From the NCBI GenBank assembly GCA_022842725.1, contig JALHOZ010000001.1, forward strand, positions 1 through 64,000: DNA of 64,000 nt, written 5' to 3'. The notes beneath the pieces were generated by a model. The model searched no databases and was not told the origin of the DNA. It saw nothing but the letters and a program-made list of their open reading frames with translations. Below, one piece after another: positions 17,803-26,500 of this stretch. How positions within the stretch are numbered: position 1 is the first letter of the stretch; every line of letters starts with the position of its first letter. The stretch is from Saprospiraceae bacterium. Its GTDB lineage: Bacteria > Bacteroidota > Bacteroidia > Chitinophagales > Saprospiraceae. Both the position numbers and the translations under genes were made by a program.

Positions 17803-19890
17803 ATGATTAAGTTTAGCTTTTACATTTTATTATTCTGTTTTATCTCAATTGCCGGAAAAGGCCAGGAAACCATTGTATGGAATGGCAACAATGATTATGT
17901 AGATATTACGAGTAATGTCAGGTACATTATCGATGAAAATAAATCATTTTCCATTGAAGATGTTGAAAAATTAAACATCAAAGATTCTTTGAAATTAATT
18001 GGAAAACAGATATTCAACTTTCCTACAAGTGCCGATGTATTTTGGTTTTATTTTTCTGTAAAAAATCCCGATACATCAGACCTTGTGATAGCTTTAAATC
18101 AAGCTGTAGTCGGGGATATCATGCTTTTTTTTAAAGAATCAGACGGAGTTTGGAAAACCAAACAAATTCCACAAAGAGGACTTTGGTATAAAAAAGAAAT
18201 GAAGAGCCATTTGAACTCTTTTATGCTCTCCAAAAATATAGAAAATTATTATTTAAGGATTGATACCCGAACCACACCATTCATATTCAAAATCTGGAAA
18301 AAAAGTTCTTACGATGAACAAACCATAAAAAACCTGATTGTGCTGGCAATGATCTTTGGGTTTATGCTGTTTGTTGTTCTTTACAATTTATTTCTTTTTT
18401 ACACTTCACGCAGAATTGATTACTTTTTGTATTGTCTGCTCATTGGTGGGTATATTCTCTTTTCGTTCACAAACACCGGTTACTTACATTATCTCATAAA
18501 AGATGCTGAAATCTGGCAATGGTATAAATGGCTGCCTATCATATTACAACCTTTAGGGATGTTGTATACCATGATATTTCTTAATATTAAAAAGTATCCG
18601 CTGCCTTTTAAAATAGGAATTGTTCTTTTTATTTACTTTATATCCTATTGGATTTGGAATCTGTTTTTGCCTATCCCGGCTGTGGCAATGATATCTCAAA
18701 TTCATGCCATGATCGGCATGTTAGGCCAGGTAGGATTAGGCATATATGCGGGTAAAAAGGGAGACAGAATCGGCTATTATTTTGCTGCCGCTTATATTAT
18801 GATGTCTATATTTGGAGCATTAGATATAAGCTTTATCAATTTTGGTGTGCCTAAATATCCGTTTGATATCAACTATATTACCATTGCCTTCTTATTTGAA
18901 GTAATCATTTTATCCTATCTGCTTACCAAACGAATAGAATGGGAAAATAAAGATATTATCAAGTCCAGAGAAGAAACGCAGAAAAAACTATTGGCCACCA
19001 CGCTTGAAAATGAGCGAATTATTAAAAACCAGAATGTCATACTCGAACAAGAGGTAGAACAACGTACAAAAGAATTACAAAATTCTTTGAATCACCTTAA
19101 AAAAGCTCAGGCTCAGTTAATCCAATCCGAAAAAATGGCTTCATTGGGTGAGTTGACCGCCGGTATTGCTCATGAGATTCAAAATCCACTCAATTTTGTC
19201 AATAATTTTAGTGAGGTAAGTGCTGAATTGGTCGAAGAAATTGAAGCTGAATTGGAAAAAGGTGAAATATATGAAGTAAAAATCATCACAACTGATCTGA
19301 AATCCAATCTGGAAAAAATCAATCATCATGGAAAAAGGGCTGCAGATATAGTGAAAGGTATGTTGCAACACAGCCGTAATAATTCAGGACAAAAAGAATT
19401 GACAGATATCAATGTGCTTTGTGATGAATATTTGAGATTGGCTTATCATGGCTTTCGTGCTAAAGATAAAACTTTTAACGCAACAATGAATACTGAATTT
19501 GATGCTTCTATTCCAAAAATGGAAGTGGTCACTCAGGATTTAGGGCGGGTGATTTTAAATATTATCACCAATGCTTTTTATGCAGTTAATGAAAAAAGTA
19601 AAAAAGAAAGTCATAAAAGCAATCAACCGGATTATGCGCCTACAGTTTCTTTGCGTACAAAAAAATCAGGAAACATAGTCGAAATCACCATTTCGGATAA
19701 TGGAGCCGGGATACCTGATCAAATAAAAGATAAAATATTTCAACCATTTTTTACCACAAAACCTACAGGACAAGGCACCGGCCTGGGACTTTCATTATCT
19801 TATGATGTTATAAAAGCACACAATGGTGACATAAAAGTTGAAACTGAAATAGACAGGGGTACAGTTTTTACAATAACCCTAACAATTTAA
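17803..19890 (+). CDS. 7TMR-DISM sensor histidine kinase
   Basis: This is a membrane sensor kinase of 695 residues. A signal peptide (1-22) is followed by a periplasmic beta-rich domain of the 7TMR-DISM type (about 30-165) and seven helices (about 180-385). A coiled coil comes next (about 390-445). The HisKA domain has the phospho-His in GIAHEIQNPLNF (about 457). The HATPase domain has the N box NIITNAFYAVNE, the G1 box DNGAGIPD and the G2 box GQGTGLGLSLSYDV. I chose the ATG at 17803; the frame also opens at a TTG 15 bases earlier that overlaps the previous gene. A single-domain receiver follows after 4 bases, and its likely second target is the receiver-cyclase upstream. Confidence 0.92.
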   Translation: MIKFSFYILLFCFISIAGKGQETIVWNGNNDYVDITSNVRYIIDENKSFSIEDVEKLNIKDSLKLIGKQIFNFPTSADVFWFYFSVKNPDTSDLVIALNQAVVGDIMLFFKESDGVWKTKQIPQRGLWYKKEMKSHLNSFMLSKNIENYYLRIDTRTTPFIFKIWKKSSYDEQTIKNLIVLAMIFGFMLFVVLYNLFLFYTSRRIDYFLYCLLIGGYILFSFTNTGYLHYLIKDAEIWQWYKWLPIILQPLGMLYTMIFLNIKKYPLPFKIGIVLFIYFISYWIWNLFLPIPAVAMISQIHAMIGMLGQVGLGIYAGKKGDRIGYYFAAAYIMMSIFGALDISFINFGVPKYPFDINYITIAFLFEVIILSYLLTKRIEWENKDIIKSREETQKKLLATTLENERIIKNQNVILEQEVEQRTKELQNSLNHLKKAQAQLIQSEKMASLGELTAGIAHEIQNPLNFVNNFSEVSAELVEEIEAELEKGEIYEVKIITTDLKSNLEKINHHGKRAADIVKGMLQHSRNNSGQKELTDINVLCDEYLRLAYHGFRAKDKTFNATMNTEFDASIPKMEVVTQDLGRVILNIITNAFYAVNEKSKKESHKSNQPDYAPTVSLRTKKSGNIVEITISDNGAGIPDQIKDKIFQPFFTTKPTGQGTGLGLSLSYDVIKAHNGDIKVETEIDRGTVFTITLTI

Positions 19891-19894
19891 AAGT

Positions 19895-20272
19895 ATGAAG
19901 TTTTTAATAGTAGATGACGAAAGGGACGTGGAGATGTTGTTCAGACAAAAGTTCAGAAAAGAACTTCGCAACGGTCTTCTGGAACTTGAGTTTGCTTTTT
20001 CAGGTCAACAAGCGCTGGAGATACTCAGAGGAAAAAAACCACCGGAAGTGGTTTATGTTTTTTCGGACATCAACATGCCCGGCATGACGGGCTTTGAATT
20101 ATTAAATATGATTAAAAGTGAATTTCCTTATATCAAGGTAAGTATGATTTCTGCATACGGAGACAAAGAAAACTATGAAAAAGCGATGAATTCCGGAGCA
20201 AAAGGATTTTTTACCAAGCCCATAGATTTTGAAAGCTTAAAAATGGAAATTTATGATATTATGAATGTTTAA
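19895..20272 (+). CDS. Single-domain response regulator
   Basis: This 125-residue receiver protein has no output domain. It has the acidic pair D7-D8, phosphoacceptor D58 in FSDINMPGMTG, and the conserved Thr/Ser and Lys (SAYGDKEN, TKPIDFES). It resembles the receiver of the cyclase at 14405, sharing the QKFRKELR-like stretch in helix 1, so the two are probable paralogues that dock to the same kinase. It starts 4 bases after the kinase gene. It may act as a phosphate sink or bind another protein. Confidence 0.9.
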   Translation: MKFLIVDDERDVEMLFRQKFRKELRNGLLELEFAFSGQQALEILRGKKPPEVVYVFSDINMPGMTGFELLNMIKSEFPYIKVSMISAYGDKENYEKAMNSGAKGFFTKPIDFESLKMEIYDIMNV

Positions 20273-20472
20273 AAGAACTTTGCCGACCAACACAAAAAAG
20301 AAAATCCTATATAAGATTGCTACTCGTTTACTATTATAATATCCGGAAACAGAATTCCGGGGACGAAACTACATGGTAACAAAAATGTATATTTATTTTT
20401 ATTTTCATATTAATATATCGTAAGAAGCAAAAATGTTTTTTTCGATTTCAGATGAATAAAAATTCTGTTTCG

Positions 20473-20480
20473 TATATTTG
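20473..20480 (+). promoter_or_regulatory. TATATTTG -7 box upstream of the YitT-type gene
   Basis: TATATTTG matches TAnnTTTG and ends 47 bases before the TTG start at 20528. No well-spaced TTG element is present. Confidence 0.4.
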
Positions 20481-20527
20481 TGAATTCGTAGATTGTTTAG
20501 AAATCATTTTCATAACATGACAACGTT

Positions 20528-21472
20528 TTGGCAAATACAAACCGTTTTTTCATTAAATCAGAAACATTGAGTAAATCAACATCACATACCGTACAAGCTC
20601 CAATTGATTGGGCTACTGTTTTTTCACCGAAGTCACTTCTTTATATTGTGGCCGGAGTATTTTGTGCTACTTTGGCACTACAGGGATTTATGATACCCAA
20701 TCATTTTCTGGATGGTGGCGTGACAGGGATTTCAATTCTCATCCATGAATATTTTCATATTCCGATTTACCTGCTCCTTTTTGTTTTGAACCTTCCTTTT
20801 TTGTATGTCGGATATAAAAAAATAGGTAAAATATTTGCTGTACAAACAGCATTGGCCATTTTTTTGCTCAGCGTTTTTATGGCATTTATTCAAATCGAAG
20901 AGGCATTTACTAATGATAAATTGCTGATAGCTATTTTTGGTGGGTTTTTGATTGGGTTGGGAATCGGATTAGTGATCAGAGGTGGAGCCGTCATTGATGG
21001 TTTGGAGGTAATGGCTGACTATACCCACAAAAAATCCGGGTTTTCCACCTCTGAAATTATACTTGTCGTCAATACATTATTGTTTTTGGGTGTTGCTTTC
21101 AAATTCGGTATAGAAGCGGCTATGTACTCTATATTAACGTATTACACGGCTTTAAAAACTTCAGATTATGTGGTAGACGGCTTTGAAGAATTTACGGCGT
21201 TGACGATCATTTCCAAAAATCATGAAGAAATTAAATCAGTTATTGTCAATGATTTTGGCAAAGCAATATCTGTATATAAAGGAGAAAGAGGATATTTGCC
21301 GGGTTCATTTGATATTTCCCATGATTGTGATATTGTGATGACAATTGTCACCCGATTGGAAGTACACCGACTCAAAACCGCATTATCTGTTATAGATCCT
21401 CAGGCCTTCTTTTTTGTACAAACAATCAAAGAGGTAACCGGAGGGGTTGTTAAAAACAGAAAATCCCATTAA
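20528..21472 (+). CDS. YitT family membrane protein (DUF161/DUF2179)
   Basis: This 314-residue inner-membrane protein has five to six N-terminal helices (about 35-200) and a soluble C-terminal DUF2179 domain (about 220-305, TALTIISKNHEEIKS onward). The first helix is LLYIVAGVFCATLALQGFMIP. The function of the family is not established. Translation appears to start at TTG 20528 (MANTNRFF); the next in-frame Met would remove half of the first helix, and an ATG at 20517 is out of frame. In the present arrangement it points toward the truncated dnaE tail, and before the insertion it would have faced intact dnaE tail to tail. Confidence 0.85.
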   Translation: MANTNRFFIKSETLSKSTSHTVQAPIDWATVFSPKSLLYIVAGVFCATLALQGFMIPNHFLDGGVTGISILIHEYFHIPIYLLLFVLNLPFLYVGYKKIGKIFAVQTALAIFLLSVFMAFIQIEEAFTNDKLLIAIFGGFLIGLGIGLVIRGGAVIDGLEVMADYTHKKSGFSTSEIILVVNTLLFLGVAFKFGIEAAMYSILTYYTALKTSDYVVDGFEEFTALTIISKNHEEIKSVIVNDFGKAISVYKGERGYLPGSFDISHDCDIVMTIVTRLEVHRLKTALSVIDPQAFFFVQTIKEVTGGVVKNRKSH

Positions 21473-21525
21473 CACCTTGGGCTGGTATTGTTGATTTGTT
21501 TCAGACAAGATGTAATGAATCCGGG

Positions 21526-21919
21526 TCAGTTCAGTTTAAATGAAAAGCCCAAACTTTCCAATTCCTGAACAAAAAGTCCGTCTGCATTGATTTTGTAGGT
21601 CTGAGATTGCATGTCTATGTCCACATCAGCCTCTTCATCTTTGATTTTGAGTTTCAACAAATGTTTGCCGGGTTTGCTTTCGCACAATTGTATTAAAGAA
21701 GTGACGGTCTCGGGTGTTATATCTTTTAATCCTACCCTGACGGTGATCGACTTTGTTCTTGCCTGACCGACAGTATCCAAAAACATGATTTCTTTTACCC
21801 TGAAAAAAGCACGGTCGGAGTTCATGCCTTTTTGATTGATTCCTTCCACGTACAAAACATTTCCGGTAGAAATCAAATGTTTCCACATTTCATGTGATTC
21901 ATTGTACAGGGATATTTGA
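21526..21919 (-). pseudogene. Orphan duplicate of the dnaE 3' end
   Basis: These 394 bases repeat the end of dnaE at 27606-27999 in the same orientation with 13 mismatches (about 97% identity). The encoded peptide differs by one residue (Met for Leu in the DIDMQSQ segment). The similarity begins exactly at the TGA stop codon and ends inside the OB-fold region, about DnaE residue 1046. An in-frame TGA lies 27 bases upstream of the break, and there is no start codon before the internal Met, so it is a non-functional tail. It lies 53 bases after the YitT-type gene, which is probably the original neighbour of dnaE. Confidence 0.93.
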
Positions 21920-21924
21920 GAGAT

Positions 21925-21954
21925 ATATGGATTTTTGAATCACAAAATCCATAT
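21925..21954. repeat. Inverted repeat beside the dnaE-tail break point
   Basis: Arms of 11 bases (21925-21935 and 21944-21954) are perfectly complementary around an 8-base loop. The hairpin lies five bases from the end of the truncated dnaE copy and 28 bases past the stop codon of the neighbouring secreted-protein gene. It could help end that transcript, but no T-tract follows. Confidence 0.5.
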
Positions 21955-21982
21955 GAAAAACTATATAAACAAGCATTTAGTA

Positions 21983-23488
21983 TTATTTACTGCCGGACTT
22001 TATAATCAATGATGAGCCTATTTTTTTACCCTTTCTTTTAATTAACATTATATAACTTCCGTCTGTTAAATGGCTGATATCCCAACCCGTACTTTGATTT
22101 TCAGTATCGATTTTTAGTTTATCTGCCAATTTTCCGGATGTATTGTATAATAGATACTCTACTTCATTAATATTATTTTGATTTATAAATAAGATATCAT
22201 TCGTCGGAATTGGATATATAGATATTCTATCCTTCCAATTGGTTTCGACCCAATCAATCTGACTTGTTGTGTCGCCAATGATGTGTCCATCTTCATTTAC
22301 CTTTACCAGCCATGACATGATTTGTTTGTTGAAGGCTGTTCCTCCAATTAAATAATTACCATCCTTAGTTGGTATGATATTATGAAATAGGTTTGTAGTA
22401 ATCGGGGCATTGGAAAATATGTTATAATCCCTTTGCCATAAGATATTACCATCAATATTTATCTTAAGTACCCGACCATTGGTAATAAAACTATCGATGG
22501 TAGATTGAGCACCCACCACGTTGGTTACCACCAGGAACGATTCGGGATCAATATTACTTTTTACCATACCTCCAATATGGCTTTCCAAAAGCGAGACTGG
22601 CGATGCCACATCTTTTTTCCAAACTACTTTTTTGGTTTTTATATTAAACCGCATGACAGAATGCGGCCAAGCTCTGTTTTGATAGATTACCGTGGGCTTT
22701 TCGGCACGGTATAATATCATGTATTCATCTTTATTAATGGGTAATACTTCTGAGCTAACCCATGCTTTGTCCGATTCCGGTGTACTCCATATCCATAACA
22801 GGTTAAAATTGGAATCCAATTCTGAAATATTCAATTTATAGCGGTACTCACCATTAAAAAGTTCGGTAGTCAAAAAAAGATAGTTTCCATTTTCCATTCT
22901 AAAAAACTTACCGGCAGCTATTAATTTTTCGCTATTATCTACGTACTTAATTTCATCCGTCTCATCATCATTAGCTATCCAAATCGCAGGACTCACAATT
23001 TTTACATCATCATTGGCAGTATATGAAATTAAGAATCTATGTTTCTCCCGTCTTAAATCATGTGTATACGTTCCTCCACCTAAAGGATTGGTCATACTCC
23101 TTTTTATAATCAGGCTTCCGGAATCTTTGGCATAAGCCATCAAATAGTTTTTATCTCTTGCATTTGCGCAGAAATATAAAGTGTCATTAAAATCTATTAC
23201 ACGAATACTATTACCAATAAACATCCAGGTACTATCGAGTTCAAAATAGGAAAATTTTACAACATCCCAATTCGTTTTATTATGCACAGCCACATGCAAA
23301 CCCAATTCTGATCCGATAGAATCTTCAGCATATCCCATGGAATAATAATAGTTTTCATCTTCATGCAAAAGTTCAGTCTGTACTATTCTAAGACCGTGAG
23401 AGAATGTTTTAGAAAATAATTCGACTTGTGCAATAATATCATCCGAAAATACAATAAAACATATAATTATACTAATATAAATTTTCAC
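21983..23488 (-). CDS. Secreted protein with T9SS sorting domain
   Basis: This 501-residue exported protein starts with a signal peptide (1-20, ending near IIAQ). Residues about 25-400 are beta-rich with repeated short blocks (kelch or beta-propeller-like, many GN(Y/G)L and W turns), but I recognise no named catalytic domain. The last 80 residues look like a type A T9SS sorting region: ISIYPIPTNDILFINQN, then LYNTSGKLADK and GSYIMLIKRKG. It should therefore be moved through the outer membrane and anchored or released. It lies 54 bases after the M43 metalloprotease in the same direction, so the two are probably cotranscribed. Confidence 0.8.
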   Translation of the reverse strand: MKIYISIIICFIVFSDDIIAQVELFSKTFSHGLRIVQTELLHEDENYYYSMGYAEDSIGSELGLHVAVHNKTNWDVVKFSYFELDSTWMFIGNSIRVIDFNDTLYFCANARDKNYLMAYAKDSGSLIIKRSMTNPLGGGTYTHDLRREKHRFLISYTANDDVKIVSPAIWIANDDETDEIKYVDNSEKLIAAGKFFRMENGNYLFLTTELFNGEYRYKLNISELDSNFNLLWIWSTPESDKAWVSSEVLPINKDEYMILYRAEKPTVIYQNRAWPHSVMRFNIKTKKVVWKKDVASPVSLLESHIGGMVKSNIDPESFLVVTNVVGAQSTIDSFITNGRVLKINIDGNILWQRDYNIFSNAPITTNLFHNIIPTKDGNYLIGGTAFNKQIMSWLVKVNEDGHIIGDTTSQIDWVETNWKDRISIYPIPTNDILFINQNNINEVEYLLYNTSGKLADKLKIDTENQSTGWDISHLTDGSYIMLIKRKGKKIGSSLIIKSGSK

Positions 23489-23504
23489 TTTAATTCAATA
23501 ATAT

Positions 23505-23534
23505 AGGGGGTATTGAATTACTCATATACCCCCT
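23505..23534. terminator. Hairpin between the two secreted-protein genes
   Basis: A 9-bp perfect stem (AGGGGGTAT at 23505-23513 and its complement at 23526-23534) with a 12-base loop fills most of the 54-base gap after the M43 gene. A second 9-bp inverted repeat (AATTCAATA/TATTGAATT) overlaps it. No strong U-tract follows, so it may attenuate, process or stabilise the message instead of ending it. Confidence 0.4.
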
Positions 23535-23542
23535 GATTAATA

Positions 23543-26500
23543 TTAATTTATTTTAACAATTTTACCACGGAAGGCTTTTCCTGAATTCATTTGTATTTCA
23601 TATATATAAACACCAGAAATCAAATTTGATATATCGATAACCTCATTTTTCGATTTTATACTCTGGTATAGGCTTCTTTCTCCGGTAGTCGAATAAATAA
23701 TAATTTGACTATTTAAAATTTCAGGGAGTTCAAAACCAATTATCTGAATATTTATCTGTGATGTAGCAGGATTTGGTGAAACAATACACTCCTGTAGACC
23801 TTTAGATCTTGGTTGACCAGAAATTAAAAACTCCAAAGGTTGGTAGTGAAGATTTTCAGGAAAATCTCCGAATGACATGGAATATAATTCTTCCAATATG
23901 TCCCTGGCTTTTATTGTTGCCAAACCATGATGTGTAGAAGCTGTTGAGATGAGAACCTGCTTCTTTTCAGCAGGAATCTGTACAAATTTATTCCCGGCGT
24001 AATAATGATCCATTAAAATTTGTTCGACTTCTCTGTACTTCTCTAATTGACTCTTGTAATAAGGGTCTGTTATTTCATTTTCGTTTATTGAAGTTAAATA
24101 ATTCCATGCCTGATTATATTTTCCTTCATTAAGGTAGGTATTGTAAATTACATACGGTACATCATCATGATTATTTTTAAGATATGTATTCCTAATTTTA
24201 TTGTAATTTATATTTTTGGCTTGGAGTTGAAACATAACGGACTGAGTAATCATATAGTCCATATACAATTTTTTGATCCTGATCTTATCATTGAGTGCTG
24301 TCCTTGCATCTTGATTTTGTAAAGACGACCATAACGAATCTCTGTTTGAGGCTGAAAAACTTTCACTTTCAAAAACTATATAGTAAACGTACAAATCTTC
24401 AATTGCTCCTGGATTTAGTTTAAGTAAGGTCAAGACCTGTTCTTCTGTATAATAATGACTTTTTTTGAATAAAACATGAAATGCTTTTGGTGACACGTTA
24501 GGCGATGCCTGAATAAGTGTATTGTAAACCAAAGTCGGATCTGAAGAACTTTGGTTTTCTATCAAACTCAATAATGTTGGTGTAGAACCGTTATCATACA
24601 ATGAATTTAAAAAAGCTAAATCTGTTTCAATTTCAATATCATTACCTTGTGGTATGGTATCAGATCCATATGCCAAGTTTAATTCGTTAATAAAATCTGA
24701 ATAGTCAATATCAGGGAGTTCTTCAAAATCATCAAAAATACATGGTGTGCAAGGTCCGCCACAATCCACATAATACTCACCGTTATTTTGTATACCATCT
24801 TGGCAATTTCCGCCGCAAGAAGGACAGCCTCCACCGCAATCCACACCTGTTTCTTCCCCGTTTTGTATTCCGTCAAAACAAGTTGCAGTACATGGTGTAC
24901 AAGAACCACCGCAATCGACACCTGTTTCGTTACCATCCCACAAACCATTGTTACAAGAATTGACATAACAAGCTCCACAAGGCCCTCCGCAATCGACACC
25001 TGTTTCACCGTTATTCTGAATTCCGTCACTACAATAATCCGTATTACAAGGTGGACAATCTAAGCCGCCACAATCGAGGCCTGTTTCATCACCATTCAAT
25101 ACACCATCATTACAATGATTGGTAAAACAAGGTGGGCAAGAGCCACCACAGTCAATTCCGGCTTCGTTCCCATCTAAAATGCCGTTATAGCAATGAGCAG
25201 GATAAACAGGTGTAATGCCTATATCTCCAATTCCTATCTCCGGACATGATACCTGACAAGGTCCTCCACAATCAATTCCGGTTTCACCCATATCTCTGAC
25301 GCCATTAAAACAATGAGGCGGATTTACTTCAGGAATAAGGGGATAGTTTACATCGCATTTTGATAAAGTGGATCCTAAGTTATCAATCTTCAGGAATAAT
25401 GCTGGATTATTTATTGAGATAGGTTCTTCTTTAGACCCCTGGTTTTTAAAATGATAAAAAGTCAGACTTGAGAGGTCATAAAAAACTTCAGGATTTGTAG
25501 GCGGTCTTGAAAAAATATTGCCTGCTGCAAAAGTATTATCACCTTGCATTGGTGCTATTCGGTTTAAAATCCTGAGGTTTGTCCCCGGTGAGTTTATAAA
25601 ATCATTACATTCTATAGCTAGATTTGGATTCCTTGAATTGATAAGAATAGCATTAGAATATCTATCAAAAAATCTGTTTTTATGTATAATATTTGATGGT
25701 AAGATTTCTTTAGGCGATATGATCTGGATGCTGCTTCCAAGATTATTATAAATATCATTTTCTTTAAAAATAAAATTATTCAAACCGGCAGAACTTATAT
25801 TTGAAACTCTTGAAGTATTAGCTATAATTGTAGGACCCTGTGAGTTTGTAACATTAATGGCTCCTTGAATATAATTATTATCAGAAATGTTTACACCGGC
25901 AAGTTTAGAGTTCTGGATAATAATACTACCATTTGTTATGGACCCATTTAAGCCATTCGTGCCTCTTATTTGATTATTATAGAGATTTAAACTTGCATTT
26001 GTAATTCTTATATCTGTATTTTCTATGAAACAATTTCTTGAGGTCAGACCTCCGGAAGAGTTTTGAATTAGAATTTTACCATCTAAATAAGAATCCTTTG
26101 TTTTTACATCAAAAAAACTTCCATTAAGATTAAATATATTTTTGTTATCTGAAGCTAAGATCAATGAGTTGTCATAAACAGAAATTAAACAAGGTTTTTG
26201 ATTTGCAAAAATTCCATCTTGCACAAATCCGGATATTTCACTACCATTTTTTAAGGATATATAGGTAAAGCTATTCACATGAATCCCTCCCCAAGGTATG
26301 TTTCCATTAGGGCATCTGTCAAAATCATATCTTACAATTTTTGCATTATCTAAGCTTAGTTTTCCATTTCTTTCAATGATAATTTTAGCTCCGTTTGCCA
26401 TTAATATTGTTGAGTTTTTTAATTTTAAGGGAGCTCTTAAAACCAGATCTGAATTAAAAACTCTTCTCTGATTAAGCAAATTTAATTCATTTTCAATTGT

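Noticed and set aside
20343-20360. Small CCGGAA/TTCCGG hairpin after the receiver gene
   Set aside because: Only six base pairs and no T-run; too weak to call a terminator or RNA.
24679-25029. 116-codon frame in the Cys-repeat region
   Set aside because: It arises from the repeat composition in another phase of the M43 gene; Val-rich and meaningless.
24730-25320. Repeated DNA that could suggest a CRISPR or tandem array
   Set aside because: The repetition is at protein level (Cys-rich repeats in one frame); units vary in sequence and there are no spacers.
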